From Dromiciops gliroides (lineage: Eukaryota; Chordata; Mammalia; Microbiotheria; Microbiotheriidae), in assembly GCF_019393635.1 (NCBI RefSeq), contig NC_057861.1, positions 362,436,453 through 362,500,452 on the forward strand: a stretch of 64,000 bases of DNA, written 5' to 3'. The notes under the pieces are model-generated. The model made no database searches and was not told the origin of the DNA. It saw nothing but the letters and a program-made list of their open reading frames with translations. Shown in pieces: positions 1 to 11,430 of this stretch (positions are counted from its first letter, which is position 1; every line of letters starts with the position of its first letter). Position numbers and translations under genes: made by a program.

Positions 1-159
1 AAAAGACCCAGCAATTGCTGAGCCTTCTTGGCTTTGGATGGAGAGTACAGCAGGTTTCAAAGATGAAGCCCCCAGTGATCACCTCAGGGCTCCGGTGTAT
101 TGATTTATTCTTTCAGCCAACATTTATTAAGGGCTTGTTATATGAAAAACACGAGATAT
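1..159. other. no recognised feature
   Basis: No repeat, RNA or coding signal is recognised. The end of the stretch (about 118-140) may be a degraded L2 tail. Confidence 0.3.
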
Positions 160-355
160 TGGCTTAGAATCAGGAGCACCTGAGATCAAATGTTATCTCT
201 GACACCCATGGACTAGAGAAACCTGAGTAGAGGAACCTCACCTCTCAGTGCCTCTAGGGAACTCTCTAAGACTATAAATCCCTGGACAGTTACAGATTAG
301 TAGATTCAGTATCTTCAATGGAAATACTGTATTATTGAAAAAAATCACAGACTCA
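160..355 (+). repeat. old CORE-SINE/MIR-like element
   Basis: It reads as a degraded SINE: an 'agaatcaggagcacctgag' block followed by the 'ctctctaagactataaat' tail block that I associate with marsupial MIR-type elements. No TSD is visible. The family name is from memory only. Confidence 0.45.
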
Positions 356-384
356 GATGCCATACCCCTCCTCCCCTAACTTCT

Positions 385-1102
385 TATTTTTATTTAATTA
401 TAAAGGCATTTTATTATTTTCCAGTTACATGTAAAAATAGTTTTCAACATTTATTTTCATAAGATTTTTAGTTCCAAATTGTTCTCTCACCCTCTCCCCT
501 CCCCAAGACATAAAGCAATCTGATATAGGTTATATATGTACAATCACATTAAACACATTTCTGCATTAGTCATGTTGTGAAAAAATAATCAGAACAAGAG
601 GGGAAAACCTCGAAAAAGAGAAAAAAAACCAACAAAAAAGTAGAAACAGTATGGAGCAATCTGTAATCAGAATCCACAGTTCTTTTTTTCTGGACATGGA
701 GAACATTTTCCATCATGAGTTCTTTGGAATTGTCTTGGGTCACTGCACTTCTGAGAAGAGCCAAATCTATCACAGTTGATCATCATATAGTGTTTCTGTT
801 ACTGTGTACAATGTTCTCCTGCTTCTGCTTCACTTCACTCAGCATCAGTCCACTTAACTCTTTCGAGGTCTTTCTGAAATCTGCCTGATCATCATTTCTT
901 ACAGCTCAATAGTATTCCATTACATTCATATACTACAACTGGCTCAGCCATTCCCCAATTGATGGGCATTTCTTTGATTTCCAATTCTTTGCCACCACAA
1001 AGAGAGATGCTCTAAATATCCCTGTACATGTAGGTCCTTTTCCCTTTTCTATGATCTCTTTGAGATACAGACCAAGCAGTGGTACTACTGGGTCAAACTT
1101 CT
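385..1102 (-). mobile_element. L1 LINE, 3' end only (5'-truncated)
   Basis: The minus strand holds the end of L1 ORF2 and the 3' UTR. Recognisable antisense blocks include 'aatagtattccattacattc' and 'ccccaattgatgggcatttc', which are conserved near the L1 ORF2 terminus. A 9-bp direct repeat, ctaacttct, at 376-384 and 1103-1111 is the likely TSD. About 720 bp of element remain, so this is a typical dead-on-arrival insertion. Confidence 0.85.
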
Positions 1103-1111
1103 CTAACTTCT

Positions 1112-1238
1112 AACTAATTAGCATGTTACCTTTTGTTAACATGAAAACAGAAAAAAAGCCCAAGCCAGAATTAGAATAATTTCCATTAGAGGTAGTAATA
1201 TGGCTTTCATAAGTTCTTATTTGGGCATGACTGGGAAA

Positions 1239-1285
<47 letters not shown>

Positions 1286-1750
1286 GAGCTACAATGAATT
1301 TCTACTTTACCACAAACCAGAAAATCCCTCAGGATGAGACAGTGATAATGGTATCACCTTAGTAGGCACCAGAGTTGGCTTCAAATTATCTATTTATAAG
1401 AACGATTAAATGCCTGTATATTCAGTTTTAAATTTAAAAAATACTTAAAAAAAGAGGTTTTCTACAGCATATATATTAATAATTTTGCATCAATAATCCT
1501 GGTGAATTATTCAATTTATCCTTGAACTATATTTATTGAGCTTCTACTGTGGACAGAACACAGCATACAAAAGAAATAGGAAATTACCTGGCATCAAGGA
1601 TCTTAGCCCTTCAATGGTGGGAACAAGATATATAAATGAAGAAGATATTAAAAAATTATAAAATGGAGGCAGATTAACAGATTATAAGTATTATCTTTAA
1701 ATGATAAAGAGATGAAGAATGATTCAACCTAGGAGAGACTAACTAGGGAA
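1112..1750. other. AT-rich spacer with a TA microsatellite
   Basis: No coding or transposon signal is recognised apart from the (TA)n tract near 1242-1280. Confidence 0.4.
1242..1280. repeat. (TA)n microsatellite
   Basis: About 19 uninterrupted TA units. Such tracts are highly mutable and self-complementary. Confidence 0.95.
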
Positions 1751-1761
1751 CATGTGTTTTT

Positions 1762-1929
1762 TGTTTTTGTTTTTGTTTTTTTTTTTTTTGCAGGGCAATG
1801 GGGGTTAAGTGACTTGCCCAGGGTCACACAGCTAGTAAGTGTCAAGTGTCTGAGGCCATATTTGAACTCAGGTCCTCCAGAATCCAGGGCCGGTGCTTTA
1901 ACCACTGCGACACCTAGCTGCCTCTGGTG
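1762..1929 (-). mobile_element. tRNA-like SINE (marsupial SINE1/WSINE type), full length
   Basis: In + orientation it runs from poly-T through 'gacttgcccagggtcacac' to 'cacctagctgcc'. On the minus strand it therefore starts with a Pol III A-box-like block, has the B-box-like 'gagttcaaat', and ends in poly(A). The 11-bp TSD catgtgttttt lies at 1751-1761 and 1930-1940. The TSD and A tail indicate L1-mediated insertion. Confidence 0.9.
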
Positions 1930-2009
1930 CATGTGTTTTTAAATTAGATCCTAGATTATCACATTCAGAATTTGAAGGAAATTCTGGTGCCAACTAAACT
2001 AGTCCATTT

Positions 2010-2140
2010 TTGTCTTTATGTCATCACTACTTAGTGCCTGCCAGTACTTAGCACTTTATATTGCCAGTGCTTAGTACTACTTGTCTGCCACTTAATAGGT
2101 ACTTTATGTACTTGTTGATTGATTGGCTTCAAATTGGAGA
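2010..2140 (+). repeat. L2 3'-end fragment
   Basis: It resembles the L2 tail ('agtgcttagtac', 'taataggtacttt') but is strongly diverged. Confidence 0.4.
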
Positions 2141-3100
2141 ATGGAGGTTGGATAATAAGAAGGGGAGATGGCATTCCAGGTGAGAGGAATGAAGTCAAGG
2201 ATGGACCAAAGAGCCAAATATATTAGTATGAGACCCATGTCCTCTCAGGTCCCTTACAGGTCTAAGTCCTATGGACTAAGATGTCTGTTTGGAGAAAGAA
2301 TAAATGAAAATGTTAAGGTGGGATATCTTATGATACAGTCAGCAGAAATCCTAAAGACTGTTTTAATGTCATCCATCTAGAACATGGCTAATGAGATGCT
2401 TGAGGTACTTCCTTAAATACATTTCTTTAGATGGGATCTATATGTTGAATTCTGCCTTCCACTAAGTAGAGAGATTGCAATGTGTTTTTTTATAATGTTT
2501 CAGAAATATTTTATAGCTTTAATGACTAAATTTGTTTAACTTTCATTTAAAAGTGAACAACTAATTTTTTTAGGTGAGAAATTGACTCATTAGTCACTCA
2601 TGTATTTTTCCCCATATGTAGATGAAGGATGACAGAAATTGTGGTCAAGTCTTGGAGTCAGGAACACAGAATCTCATTCAACATGAGGGCAAGTCATCAT
2701 TTCTCTGTCCCTTGGACAACTCCTGAGGACTTAGCTACTTCATTGTAGGTGTCCAAGGAGGGGGAAGGAGACCCTATGAAAAGCTGACACATTTGCATAT
2801 AAATATATACATATATATGTATGTATGAATGTATTCACTTGTATATTCTAGAAGTGCTTCCTTATAAAATACAATTTGTGAGAATCAATTTCAATGTTAT
2901 CATTAACAATTACCAAAATTTGCATGAAAATACAAACTGAAAATAATTGAATAAAAAAATTTCATAACAACAAACTTCATTAAAATTGTTTCCTTTTGCC
3001 TAGTTGGACATTTGAAAAAATTAATAAAAATATATCATCCATAATCTGTTAGTTTCACCAAAGGAACAACGATTTAACATGTAAAAGGAAACTAAGAGAC
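2141..3100. other. no clear feature
   Basis: No gene is seen. A weak MIR-like block lies near 2650-2750 and TA-rich sequence at 2800-2850. The last 100-300 bases could include the 3' UTR of the THOC7 retrocopy that follows. Confidence 0.3.
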
Positions 3101-3137
3101 ATTTAGGTCTCTTCAGACTGGTGAGGCTAGTGTTTGC

Positions 3138-3755
3138 CTATGGTTTAGTCTCTGTTTCCATTCCTGCTTCCTGAGTCTCTTCCACTTCTGAGAATTTTTC
3201 ATCATTTTTTAATGTTTGCTGAAGTACGTGGATAATACTAAGAAGAATGTGGAACTGCTTTTGCCTTAGTTTCAGCTTATCTTCAACATTTTCTTTTATA
3301 TGAGAAAGATGTTGTAATTCTTTCCCCAAAGCAACTAGTTCCTTTAATGTTTCATGCCTGTCTGGATGGTGCTATATGTCTTTTGCCAAGGCATCATATT
3401 CCTGGTGATTTTTCCATATTCGTTTTGCTTGAAGGATCTGCTTTTTGCACTCAGCAATTTTTTCGTGTGATCCAGCTATACTATTTTCTATGTCTTTGTA
3501 AAATTTTTCATAATTTTCCATTTCTCTGAGATTCATATCATATACAAGCAGGCTTTTTTTCCCATTGAAAATTCACTCTGAGACAGGGTACTCAGCATGC
3601 ACAGGTACTGGCTATATAACCTTCTTCCTGAGATCCAGCATTGTACCATTTAATGAAAATCTTCACTAATAGGTTGATTCTCTGACCAGCACCAAAACCA
3701 TCACCATCAATTAAGAGAAGCTTCTTATAAATCCATCGTCCATTACAGCTTCCAT
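3138..3755 (-). pseudogene. THOC7: processed pseudogene of THO complex subunit 7
   Basis: THOC7 is a small coiled-coil subunit of the nuclear THO/TREX mRNA-export complex. Read on the minus strand, this is an intronless copy of nearly the whole protein (about 204 aa in mammals). The start ATG is at 3753-3755. LLIDGDG and INLLVK-x-FIKW follow, then LLVYDMNLREMENYEK, HEKIAECKKQILQAKR, HHPDRHETLKEL and a C-terminal ETE-x-KP, with a TAG stop at 3138-3140. It is dead: one base is lost near codon 12 (RKR-LLI region), the frame slips in the GYSQY region near 3615, and Q is replaced by TAG at 3372-3374. The lack of introns where the human parent has several exons indicates retroposition. A poly(A) tract and TSD were not identified, so the exact ends are uncertain. 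Confidence 0.93.
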
Positions 3756-4064
3756 GGCATCCTCCGAAGGATTTGCTCGTCACCCGTGTCTGGTGATGAT
3801 GGCTCAGGTCAAACTTCCACAATGCAGCCCAGCAAACAGCCATGGAGTGCAATGTGCTTTTAATATTTTATGATAAAAAATACCATGGTAGCATATCACA
3901 TTGCAGTCTCATGTATACTACATTTTAAAAAGGGATACTTACAATCGGCTTTCTTACAGACACATTTCTAAGGCTTTATGCTTCACTATTTTTGTTCTGA
4001 GAAATGAAGAGATAAAGATTTCCTTCAAGACACTGGGGAAAATGAGGTTCTTTTTTGAATATGC

Positions 4065-4212
4065 TTTTTTTTTCTTGGTGGGGCAATTGGGGTTAAGTGA
4101 CTTACCTAGGGTCACACAGCTAGTTAGTGATAAGTGTCTGAGGCCGGATTTGAACTCAGGTCCTCCTGATTCCAGGGCCGGTGCTCTATCCACTGTGCCA
4201 CCTAGCTGCCCC
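4065..4212 (-). mobile_element. tRNA-like SINE, full length
   Basis: Same family as at 1762, but with the 'ggggcaattggggttaag' tail type. The TSD gaatatgc lies at 4057-4064 and 4213-4220. Confidence 0.9.
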
Positions 4213-4220
4213 GAATATGC

Positions 4221-5215
4221 ATTTTAAGAAGGGAAAATTAACATTTAGAGAAAATGATATTTCTTTTCAGTCCTACATGTATAGGTGAAGTGCACAACAG
4301 CCTACGTGATACAGGTTGAATGGTATCAGGAACATTGCCTGCTCCCAAAATGTCTTATTTATTGATTTACATTGATGTTGACTAGAAATTTGAATTTGTT
4401 AGAATTATTCCCCTGCGTAAGACTATAATGAAAGGTGACATTATCTCCAGAACACTAAAGTGAAAATGCATTTTACCTGGTAGTGAAGAGGGGAGGAGGA
4501 ATTCTGAAATCTCTTCTGGGGAATTATTCTTAATCAACTAAAGAAAGATTTAAAAGATTAGCTAGTTAAGGTAAGGACAAGAGGGACAATTTGATCCTGG
4601 GCAGGGGGAAAGCCAAGAGCATTCTGGTATGCTGTTTAGGAGGAGGATGACTGGGGAAGAAGTGCCAAAGAGGGTTGGGAGTGAGGCATGGAAGCTAAGA
4701 CACAACCACTTTGGAATTAGGTTGCCCTAGCTTAGTCTATAGATTTATAACTCTGCTATTTCTTGTTCTTTTGGGCAGAAGTATTAATTCACTGTTATCA
4801 TGACACTTAATCTAGTAATGTAATTGGTCAAGAGAGAAAAATTACAGAATGTTTGAACTGTGAAATAATTTAATATTTTAATAAGGAGATCAAGAATCCT
4901 CTCATATATTATTCAGTCTGTCTAAACAATGTTACACATAAACAAGAAACTTTTAATTCCCATAGATCTTCAGCCTTCCAATGTCTCTTTTGGTCCAGAA
5001 TATAACAAGTGATTTTCAAACATCAGAGCTTGTGTCAACCAGACATTATAGCTAGGAAGCATATTTGTTTTGAGGCAGGGTGGGGTTGAGTTTGAGGAGA
5101 GAGTGAATAAATTAAAAAAAACCCCAAAACCTTAACATTTTTCAATTATCCCCCAAAAAGACATTTTAAACTCCAAGCAAATCTAATCATATACATTTTC
5201 TATCATGTATATTAT
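4221..5215. other. no recognised feature
   Basis: AT-rich, apparently single-copy sequence. No open frame of note and no transposon signature were recognised. Confidence 0.3.
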
Positions 5216-5398
5216 AAAAACTAATATCTTTTATTTTTATATCACCTACATTTCCCAATATATCCATCTTTCTCTCATAGAGAAATCTTATATAACAAAA
5301 ATAATTTAAAAAATTATAATGAGCATTGTTTTTCTGCTCCTGTTTAATTTACTTGGTATCACTTCATATAAGTCCTATCATACTTCTCTGTATTCACT
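5216..5398 (-). repeat. unnamed dispersed repeat (copy 1 of 3)
   Basis: The core 'atatcacctacatttccc' followed by a block ending in 'tataacaaaaat' recurs, diverged, at 53.8 kb and 59.0 kb. It is probably part of a LINE 3' UTR. A SINE interrupts its right end at 5415-5574. Confidence 0.45.
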
Positions 5399-5414
5399 AT
5401 ATGCATAATTTCTT

Positions 5415-5574
5415 TTTTTCTTTTCTTTTTCTTTTTTTCTTGGGCAAGGAGGGTTAAGTGACTTGTCCAGGGTCACACAGCTAGTAAGTGTCAAGTGTCT
5501 GAGGCTGGATTTGAACTCAGGTCCTAATGAATCCAGGGCCAGTGCTTTATCCACTGTGGCACCTAGCTGCCCCC
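5415..5574 (-). mobile_element. tRNA-like SINE with 16-bp TSD
   Basis: Full-length copy in minus orientation. The TSD atatgcataatttctt lies at 5399-5414 and 5575-5590 and is perfect. It inserted into the unnamed dispersed repeat. Confidence 0.93.
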
Positions 5575-5620
5575 ATATGCATAATTTCTTGCAGCATGGT
5601 AATATTTCATTTCTGCTGTT

Positions 5621-5930
5621 TGTTGTTGTTGTTTATTCTTCATTGTTGAAGAGGACTATGACATCAAGATGATGTCATCACTTGCAATGAATTGGATTTA
5701 AGTGAGGGATCACTTGTGCAAAGTCACTCTTTTCCAGAGCTATCTGGGTCCAATGGCAAGATATATATAAGGACGACTGGAGATGGTCTTGGATGTTTTT
5801 TTTTAAGGCAATTGGGTTTAAATGTCCTGCCCAGGGTTACACGGCTAGTAAGTGTCTGAGGTGAGATTTGAACTGAGGTCCTTGATTCCAGGGCCTGCAC
5901 TCTATCCATTGTGCCATCCAGCTGCCTCTG
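5621..5930 (-). mobile_element. composite SINE with (CAA)n tail
   Basis: On the minus strand a tRNA-like head (5790-5930) is joined to a body with 'gatgtcat' and 'agaggactatgacatca' blocks and a (CAA)n tail (TTG repeats at 5621-5632). A CAA tail rather than poly(A) suggests mobilisation by an RTE-clade LINE. The related body at 28801-28985 supports one family. Confidence 0.7.
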
Positions 5931-5994
5931 GAATGAATGCTTGTTTTGAAGGTTGGCAGATTTGAGAATTTTTAGGTTTACTGGTAATTATAGG

Positions 5995-6258
5995 GTAGGT
6001 AGATGCCACAGTGGCTAGAGCATTGGGCCTGTAGTCAAGAATATCTGAGTTCAAATCTTACCTCAGATATTATTTCCTCTATGACCAGGGCAAGTCATTT
6101 AATCTCTGTTTACCTCAGTTTCCTTTACTGGAAAATGAGGTTAAAAGAGCACCTACCTCCCAGGCTTGTTGGGATCAAATGAAATATTTGTAAAGCTCTT
6201 AGCACAGTGCCTGACACATTGTAGGTTCTTAATAAATGCTTGTTTCTTTCCTCCATTA
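5995..6258 (+). mobile_element. MIR/THER1-type CORE-SINE
   Basis: Nearly full-length: tRNA-like head, 'gagttcaaatctta' B-box region, 'tcatttaatctctgtttac', then an L2-like tail 'tgcctgacacattgtagg' and 'aataaatgcttg'. The L2-like 3' end fits L2-assisted mobilisation. Confidence 0.85.
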
Positions 6259-7270
6259 TGTTACTCCTACTGTTATTAATGTTATCCAAAATTGTTTTGG
6301 AGCCCATTTGCATACTAGTTTCAATGTGTTGTGTGACATGTATGAGGATAACCAGATTATTTTGAGGTCCTCTAGAAATCTGAAGCTAAATATTTTATAG
6401 AAGAAGTGATGTGATTTCCATTATAGCACTCCTGGATGGCACCCAAGAGTTGTATAAATGATCGCTGTGATTAGAACCAAGTCAGAAAAGCACTGGGGAG
6501 ATGACACTTTAGTATTTAACAAATTGGCCTGTCCTGGCAACTCTGTGCTTTAAACAACTGGTCCTTGAAATGCTTGTGGTGTTTGGTAGGTGCTATTAAA
6601 AATTTCAGTAGTGCCAAACAGGATATCCTTAAGAGTTTCCTGTTCCATGATGATGCTTCAGACATGAAGCCTTATGGTACCTTTCATAGGTGTTATCTAA
6701 GAAACAATACATGCTTAAATAAAAGCATCAAAATCATTCAATAGAACAAAATCATTGAAAAGAAAGTGGTCAGAAATGAAAAAAAAATAATGAATGAAAA
6801 GGACTAAATGAATGAAACAAGTATATGTTTGTTAGAAAGAAATCCACTACTAGAAATCTGAAAATCAGGCTCCAGTTTAGAATCTCTTGTGTCAAACTCT
6901 TATAGTTCTGACATTCTAATTCTATTGGGTCCCAAAGGGAGTGATTGTCAGAGGCTGGGTACTCTTAACCCATATTAAGAGGAGAAATCTATCAAAGCAC
7001 AGAGAGGAAATTCCAGGTAATAGGTATGATAAAGTGGGTTCTACTTTCTCCTCATTAAAGGTGTGTGTACAGGCTCTGCTCTTATATATTTAGATGAGAT
7101 TAATGCCCAACAGGTAAAAGAATGGAGATTCAAACTGGTAATGTAGCTATCAGATCAGGAGGCAGGACATAAGCAGTGTTAATCAGTTGACTGTTTATTC
7201 CTGCACAGTCATAGACTGCTTTTTTTTTTTTTTGGCTGCTTTTTGCATCTCATGCCTTTGTATCATGTGT
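6259..7270. other. no recognised feature
   Basis: Nothing coding is recognised. A T15 run at about 7220-7234 sits between two 'ctgcttttt'-like stretches and could be another tail-like insertion, but the repeats are too simple to be sure. Confidence 0.3.
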
Positions 7271-7274
7271 TGTT

Positions 7275-7507
7275 GCCCATGCTAGGAATTTCTTTTCTTC
7301 TGCTGCTTAGAATCTTTTCCTCTCTTTAAGAATCACCTCAAATACTACCTCTTTCAAGGAGCCTTTCCCCTACCTGGTCCAACTTACTTGCATTTATTTT
7401 GTCTGTTATATCTTTACTTACAGTATTTATTATACTTACCCATTAGAATGTTAAGTGCTTTGAGATCAGGAGCCATCTTACGTTTTGTATTTGTATGCCC
7501 AGGGCCT
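7275..7507 (+). repeat. L2 LINE 3' end
   Basis: Resembles the end of L2 ORF2 and its 3' UTR ('cacctcaaatactacctc', 'aggagcctttcccctacctg', 'ttgtatttgtatgcccag'). Confidence 0.65.
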
Positions 7508-7516
7508 CTGTATTAA

Positions 7517-7665
7517 TTAAAAAAAATTTTGGCAGGGCAATGAGGGTTAAGTGACTTGCCCAGGGTCACAGCTAGTAAACGTCAAATATCTGAGGCTGGA
7601 TTTGAACTCAGGTCCTCCTGAATCCAGGGCCAGTGCTGTATCCACTGTGCCACCTAGTTGCTCCC
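7517..7665 (-). mobile_element. tRNA-like SINE
   Basis: Minus-orientation copy with TSD ctgtattaa at 7508-7516 and 7666-7674. It landed at the end of the preceding L2 fragment. Confidence 0.87.
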
Positions 7666-7675
7666 CTGTATTAAG

Positions 7676-8079
7676 TTTTAATGTACCAAGAAGCAATGAG
7701 TAAACTCTGAAAATGACTTTTGGGATTCCAGATCAGAGACAAGAAGTCACACTTATGGTCAGCTTGGTGGGCCCAATGCTGGTGGGTATGACTTGAACTA
7801 AATTGGAAGCTATTATTTACAGAGACTGAGGTGATACAGGGGAGAATATTTTCCAAGGTGTTGGGGGAAAAGGTTTAAATGTTGTTTTTATTATAACTTT
7901 GAAGTAAATAACTTTTTAAAAGCCAATTGACATTTAGTGGTTAAATGGAACTGAATCTCTATGACTGATACCTAACATTGGGAGAAAACAGCTGATGAGA
8001 GCTCAAGCCATTGGCAGTATAGAAGAGATATTCTGAAACTTCTTAAAGTATCCTGGAACCTTCAGGGTAAGATGTGGTG
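7676..8079. other. no recognised feature
   Basis: AT-rich sequence with no supported gene or repeat. Confidence 0.3.
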
Positions 8080-8520
8080 GTTTTAGTTTTGGGATAGTGG
8101 GTGAGAGCTCCAGGATGTGTGATCTCTTCCTTCCTCACTTCTTCCATCTTCTGGTGCTCACTGGCACTGAACTTTGTCCTGAAGCCACTACTTTTCTGTT
8201 CACTCCTTCCAAAGCTGGTTGATTTTTCCCTCATATCACCTGACACCTAGGACAAGGAGATAGGGGAACTGATATACTCCTTGCTCCCCACTGCCATTCC
8301 AAAGCTTCCCACTGTCACTACCACTCAGGAACCTTCTTCTTTCAGCTTTGCTCCATTTTTCTCTTACTCTTTTTGACCCCACAGACCATAGCACACTATC
8401 TCCTGATGTTGTCCATGTTCATTGCTTCCATGACACTATCTATCTCATCCTCTGCCATCCCCTTCTCTTTTTGCCTTCACTATTTCCCAACTACAGAGTC
8501 TTTTCCAATGAATCCTGTCT
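8080..8520 (+). repeat. probable L2 ORF2 fragment, highly diverged
   Basis: Pyrimidine-rich sequence of the kind produced by the sense strand of decayed L2 ORF2. The assignment is weak. Confidence 0.35.
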
Positions 8521-8524
8521 TCTT

Positions 8525-8732
8525 ATTATGTGACCAAAGTATTTAAGCTTCATCTTCAGTATTTATCCTTCCAATGAGTAGTCTCAATTATTTTCTTTAC
8601 ATATTGACTGATTTGATCTCCTTGCTGTCCAAGGGATTCTCAAAAGTCTTATCCAGCACCACAATTCAATTTCATTATAGTCCAGCTCTCAGAGCCATAC
8701 ATCTCTACTGGAAAAATCATAGCTTTGACTTG
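8525..8732 (-). mobile_element. RTE (BovB-like) LINE fragment
   Basis: The minus-strand translation gives VKAMIFPVEMYGSESWT and, in another frame, IPWTARRSNQS. These match the end of the BovB/RTE reverse transcriptase region (VKAMVFPVVMYGCESWT and PWTARRSNQS in ruminant BovB, from memory). Internal stops and a frame change show it is dead. It is a different RTE type from the LINE at 33.3 kb. Confidence 0.8.
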
Positions 8733-9120
8733 AGGGCAGGATTATTATTATTATTTCTTTGTATTTCAGTCCTTGGTGCTTAGCATAGTACTTGACACAG
8801 AGTAAGCATTCAAGAAATACTTTCCATTCATTTAATAATTCCTTCCTTCATTTTACTTTAAGCCATTCATGGTGGAGGTTACACCTTATGGCCCCATTTG
8901 AAAGATCTTGAATTCTGAAATTCCTTGCTCTGATCTCTGTCCTCCTGTCATTCCATTTCTCTCATTCTCATACTCTTCCCATACTTGTTCTTTACCTTCA
9001 TTGTGACTTCTGATCCCTCTTCCCTGTTTCCTAGTCTCAGATTCTGGCTTCACTTTGAGCCTATTGTTTTTCACTCTTTAATTAGTCATTGCAGTGATCC
9101 ATTCTCCTTTACCCTTCAAT
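8733..9120 (+). repeat. L2-like fragments
   Basis: About 8745-8835 resembles an L2 tail, including 'cttggtgcttagcatagtac'. The rest (8880-9120) looks like decayed L2 ORF2. Weak support. Confidence 0.35.
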
Positions 9121-9184
9121 CTTTTGGGATTTATCCTTCTGCTTGTTGAGTATTACCAATAGTTATTTCTAGGTCACCCTGCCA

Positions 9185-9660
9185 TCAGTCAGTCAATGAG
9201 CAATTATCAAGCACTGGGTATGTGCCAGAACTGAGTTATGTATTAGGGATACAAAGAAAAGCAAAAATAGTCTCTGCCTTTAAGAAGCTCCTGTTATAAC
9301 AGGTGAAGTAAAAATGTAAATAACAAAGTAAATACAAGAAATACACAAGTGATCCCTGAGAGGAAGGTACTAGCAACTGGGAGGGAGGGAAACCTGGAAA
9401 AGAATCCTGCAGAAGGTTGGATTTGAGTTAAGTCTTGAAGCTAGGGAAACTGAGGATAAGGTGAGAAGAGTAAGCATTATAAGCTTGGAGTATAGTGTTC
9501 AGTGCAAAGGCCTGAAGTCTTGTGTGAACAGTAAATAGGTTAGTATAGCTGGATCATAGATTGTAGACAAGAGAGTAATGTGTAAGAATATTGGAAAGAT
9601 AGGAAAAGCTTAGTTTATGAAGACCTTCACAGGTTAATAAAAGAACTGTATATTTGAATT
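9185..9660 (-). repeat. L2 LINE 3' portion
   Basis: Antisense L2: 'caagcactgggtatgtgcca', 'tagtctctgcctttaagaag', 'atgaagaccttcacagg'. It is colinear with the longer minus-strand L2 at 28.2-31.3 kb. Confidence 0.7.
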
Positions 9661-9695
9661 TGGAGGAAATAGAATGCTACTGATATTGCTGATAT

Positions 9696-9706
9696 TGTGT
9701 GTATGT

Positions 9707-9740
<34 letters not shown>
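9696..9740. repeat. (GT)n microsatellite
   Basis: GT dinucleotides with two A interruptions. Confidence 0.95.
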
Positions 9741-9742
<2 letters not shown>

Positions 9743-9939
9743 AGATGTGATGGTGCATACCTATCCTCTAGGAAAACCACTTTGGCAACTGAAACAAAAA
9801 AAAACATAATATGCAATACTTTGCAAATTTGAATGTCATTCTTGACTATTGGCCATGCTAAACTTCTCTGTATTGGTCTAAATTTAGTATATGAACTGTA
9901 GAAGCAAAAATATCTTTCTTCTCAGCTCTTATCCTCAAA

Positions 9940-10380
9940 CTGCTAAGAATGGTGAAATTATGATGACTGTGTCCACTACCAATTCAGAATTTTTCATGTC
10001 AGATGGAATCTCAGCAGTGTTCAGTAATACTTCAGCAATTCTTTTTTTTACCAGATTTGCTCTCTATCATATCCTCCACAGGGGTTATTCCAAACTCTCT
10101 CTGTCCTCAAATCTACAATTTTACTTCCACTCACTCTCTCAGCAAATGACCTCACCTTTTCCTTTCCAAGACTAATTCCTTCATTTGATGCTACCCTTTC
10201 TTCTCTTTTCCATCTTGTGACCTGAAAGTCAAGTGTTTGCTCTATTATTTTTACTCCCCTTTCTTGGCTCTTTTCCCACCCTCTGTAATGTGGTTTTGAG
10301 GAGCAAATTATTCGAATGTTTTGTGATATCAGTATTTGGTACAACAACTTAGTTGTAATGTGTCCTGAGGTCCACCAAGG
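9940..10380 (+). repeat. possible L2 ORF2 fragment
   Basis: C/T-rich, weakly L2-like. Overlapping open frames of 94 and 99 codons on opposite strands look incidental. Confidence 0.3.
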
Positions 10381-10809
10381 GTGGGAGAAAGTACATTAAA
10401 TGTACTCACTCAATTGTTTCATTCTTGCAGGGACCTATATTTTATTAAATCCTGAATCTAATATTATCTTATTCTTTACTTTTCACTTTCTTCTTTGTCT
10501 AATCACTTTCCCCCAACTTCCACCCCTCCTTCCCTTTGCAAAAAGGTAGTTTTTATCCATTTAGTCCATATATATGTATATGGACATGTACATGTAGATA
10601 TACATATTGATGTAGATGAATATATATATATTTAAATCTATGTTATCTTTAAGATTAAGCTTCCCTGTAAATAGGCAGTTTTAAGGCCATTAAAGAAGTA
10701 TACTTACCTATTTTGACTTGTTGCATAATTATTCCCATTTGAAAATCCCACCCACTGGGGCCTGATGTCCCACTCATCACATTCTAAGAGACTTTATTAG
10801 TAAGCTTTT
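10381..10809. other. no recognised feature
   Basis: AT-rich, with TA-rich stretches near 10560-10640. Confidence 0.3.
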
Positions 10810-10817
10810 AGAAATAG

Positions 10818-11422
10818 TGGCCTAAAATATTTACAGCAGCTCTGTTTGTGGTGGCAAAGAATTGGAAATTGTGGGCATGCCTGTCATTTGGGGAATGACT
10901 GAACAAGTTGTAGTATATGATTGTGATGGAATACTATTGTGGCATAAGAAATGATGATCTTAGAAAAAAACATGGATAGACTTACATGAAATAATGAAGA
11001 GTGAAATGATTAGAACCAAGAGAACAGTGTATACAGTAATAGCAATATAATTTTAAGAATAACTTTGAGTGCTAAGTCATATTGACTATTATATATACTC
11101 AAATTAACTACAAAGGACATTTGAAGGAAGACACTATCTGCATTCAGAGAAAGAACTAGAAGTATGTATAGAATGATTTCCCATACACACACACACACAC
11201 ACACACACATACACACACACACACATACAAACATATATATTTGTGTTTAATGGTAGCCATCTCTAGGGTGAAGGGGAGGGAAAAAAGAAAAAACAGAAAT
11301 TTAAATGATAACTTTATTATATATTTAAGAGGAATAGCAAGTTGTACATAACTGATTTACAATTTCATGTGCAATCACCCTTTTTAATATATTTGTTTTC
11401 TTTCATAATTTTTTTAAAAGAA
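10818..11422 (+). mobile_element. L1 LINE 3' end (5'-truncated)
   Basis: Sense L1: 'tttgtggtggcaaagaattg' and 'ttggggaatgactgaacaag' (end of ORF2), then the 3' UTR with a CA microsatellite and an A-rich tail. Possible 8-bp TSD agaaatag at 10810-10817 and 11423-11430. Confidence 0.85.
11183..11236. repeat. (CA)n microsatellite
   Basis: CA repeat with TA interruptions, inside the L1 3' UTR. Confidence 0.93.
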
Positions 11423-11430
11423 AGAAATAG

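Noticed and set aside
9891-10347. overlapping open frames of 94 (+) and 99 (minus) codons
   Set aside because: Both lie in C/T-rich, weakly L2-like sequence and read against each other; no protein-like motifs.
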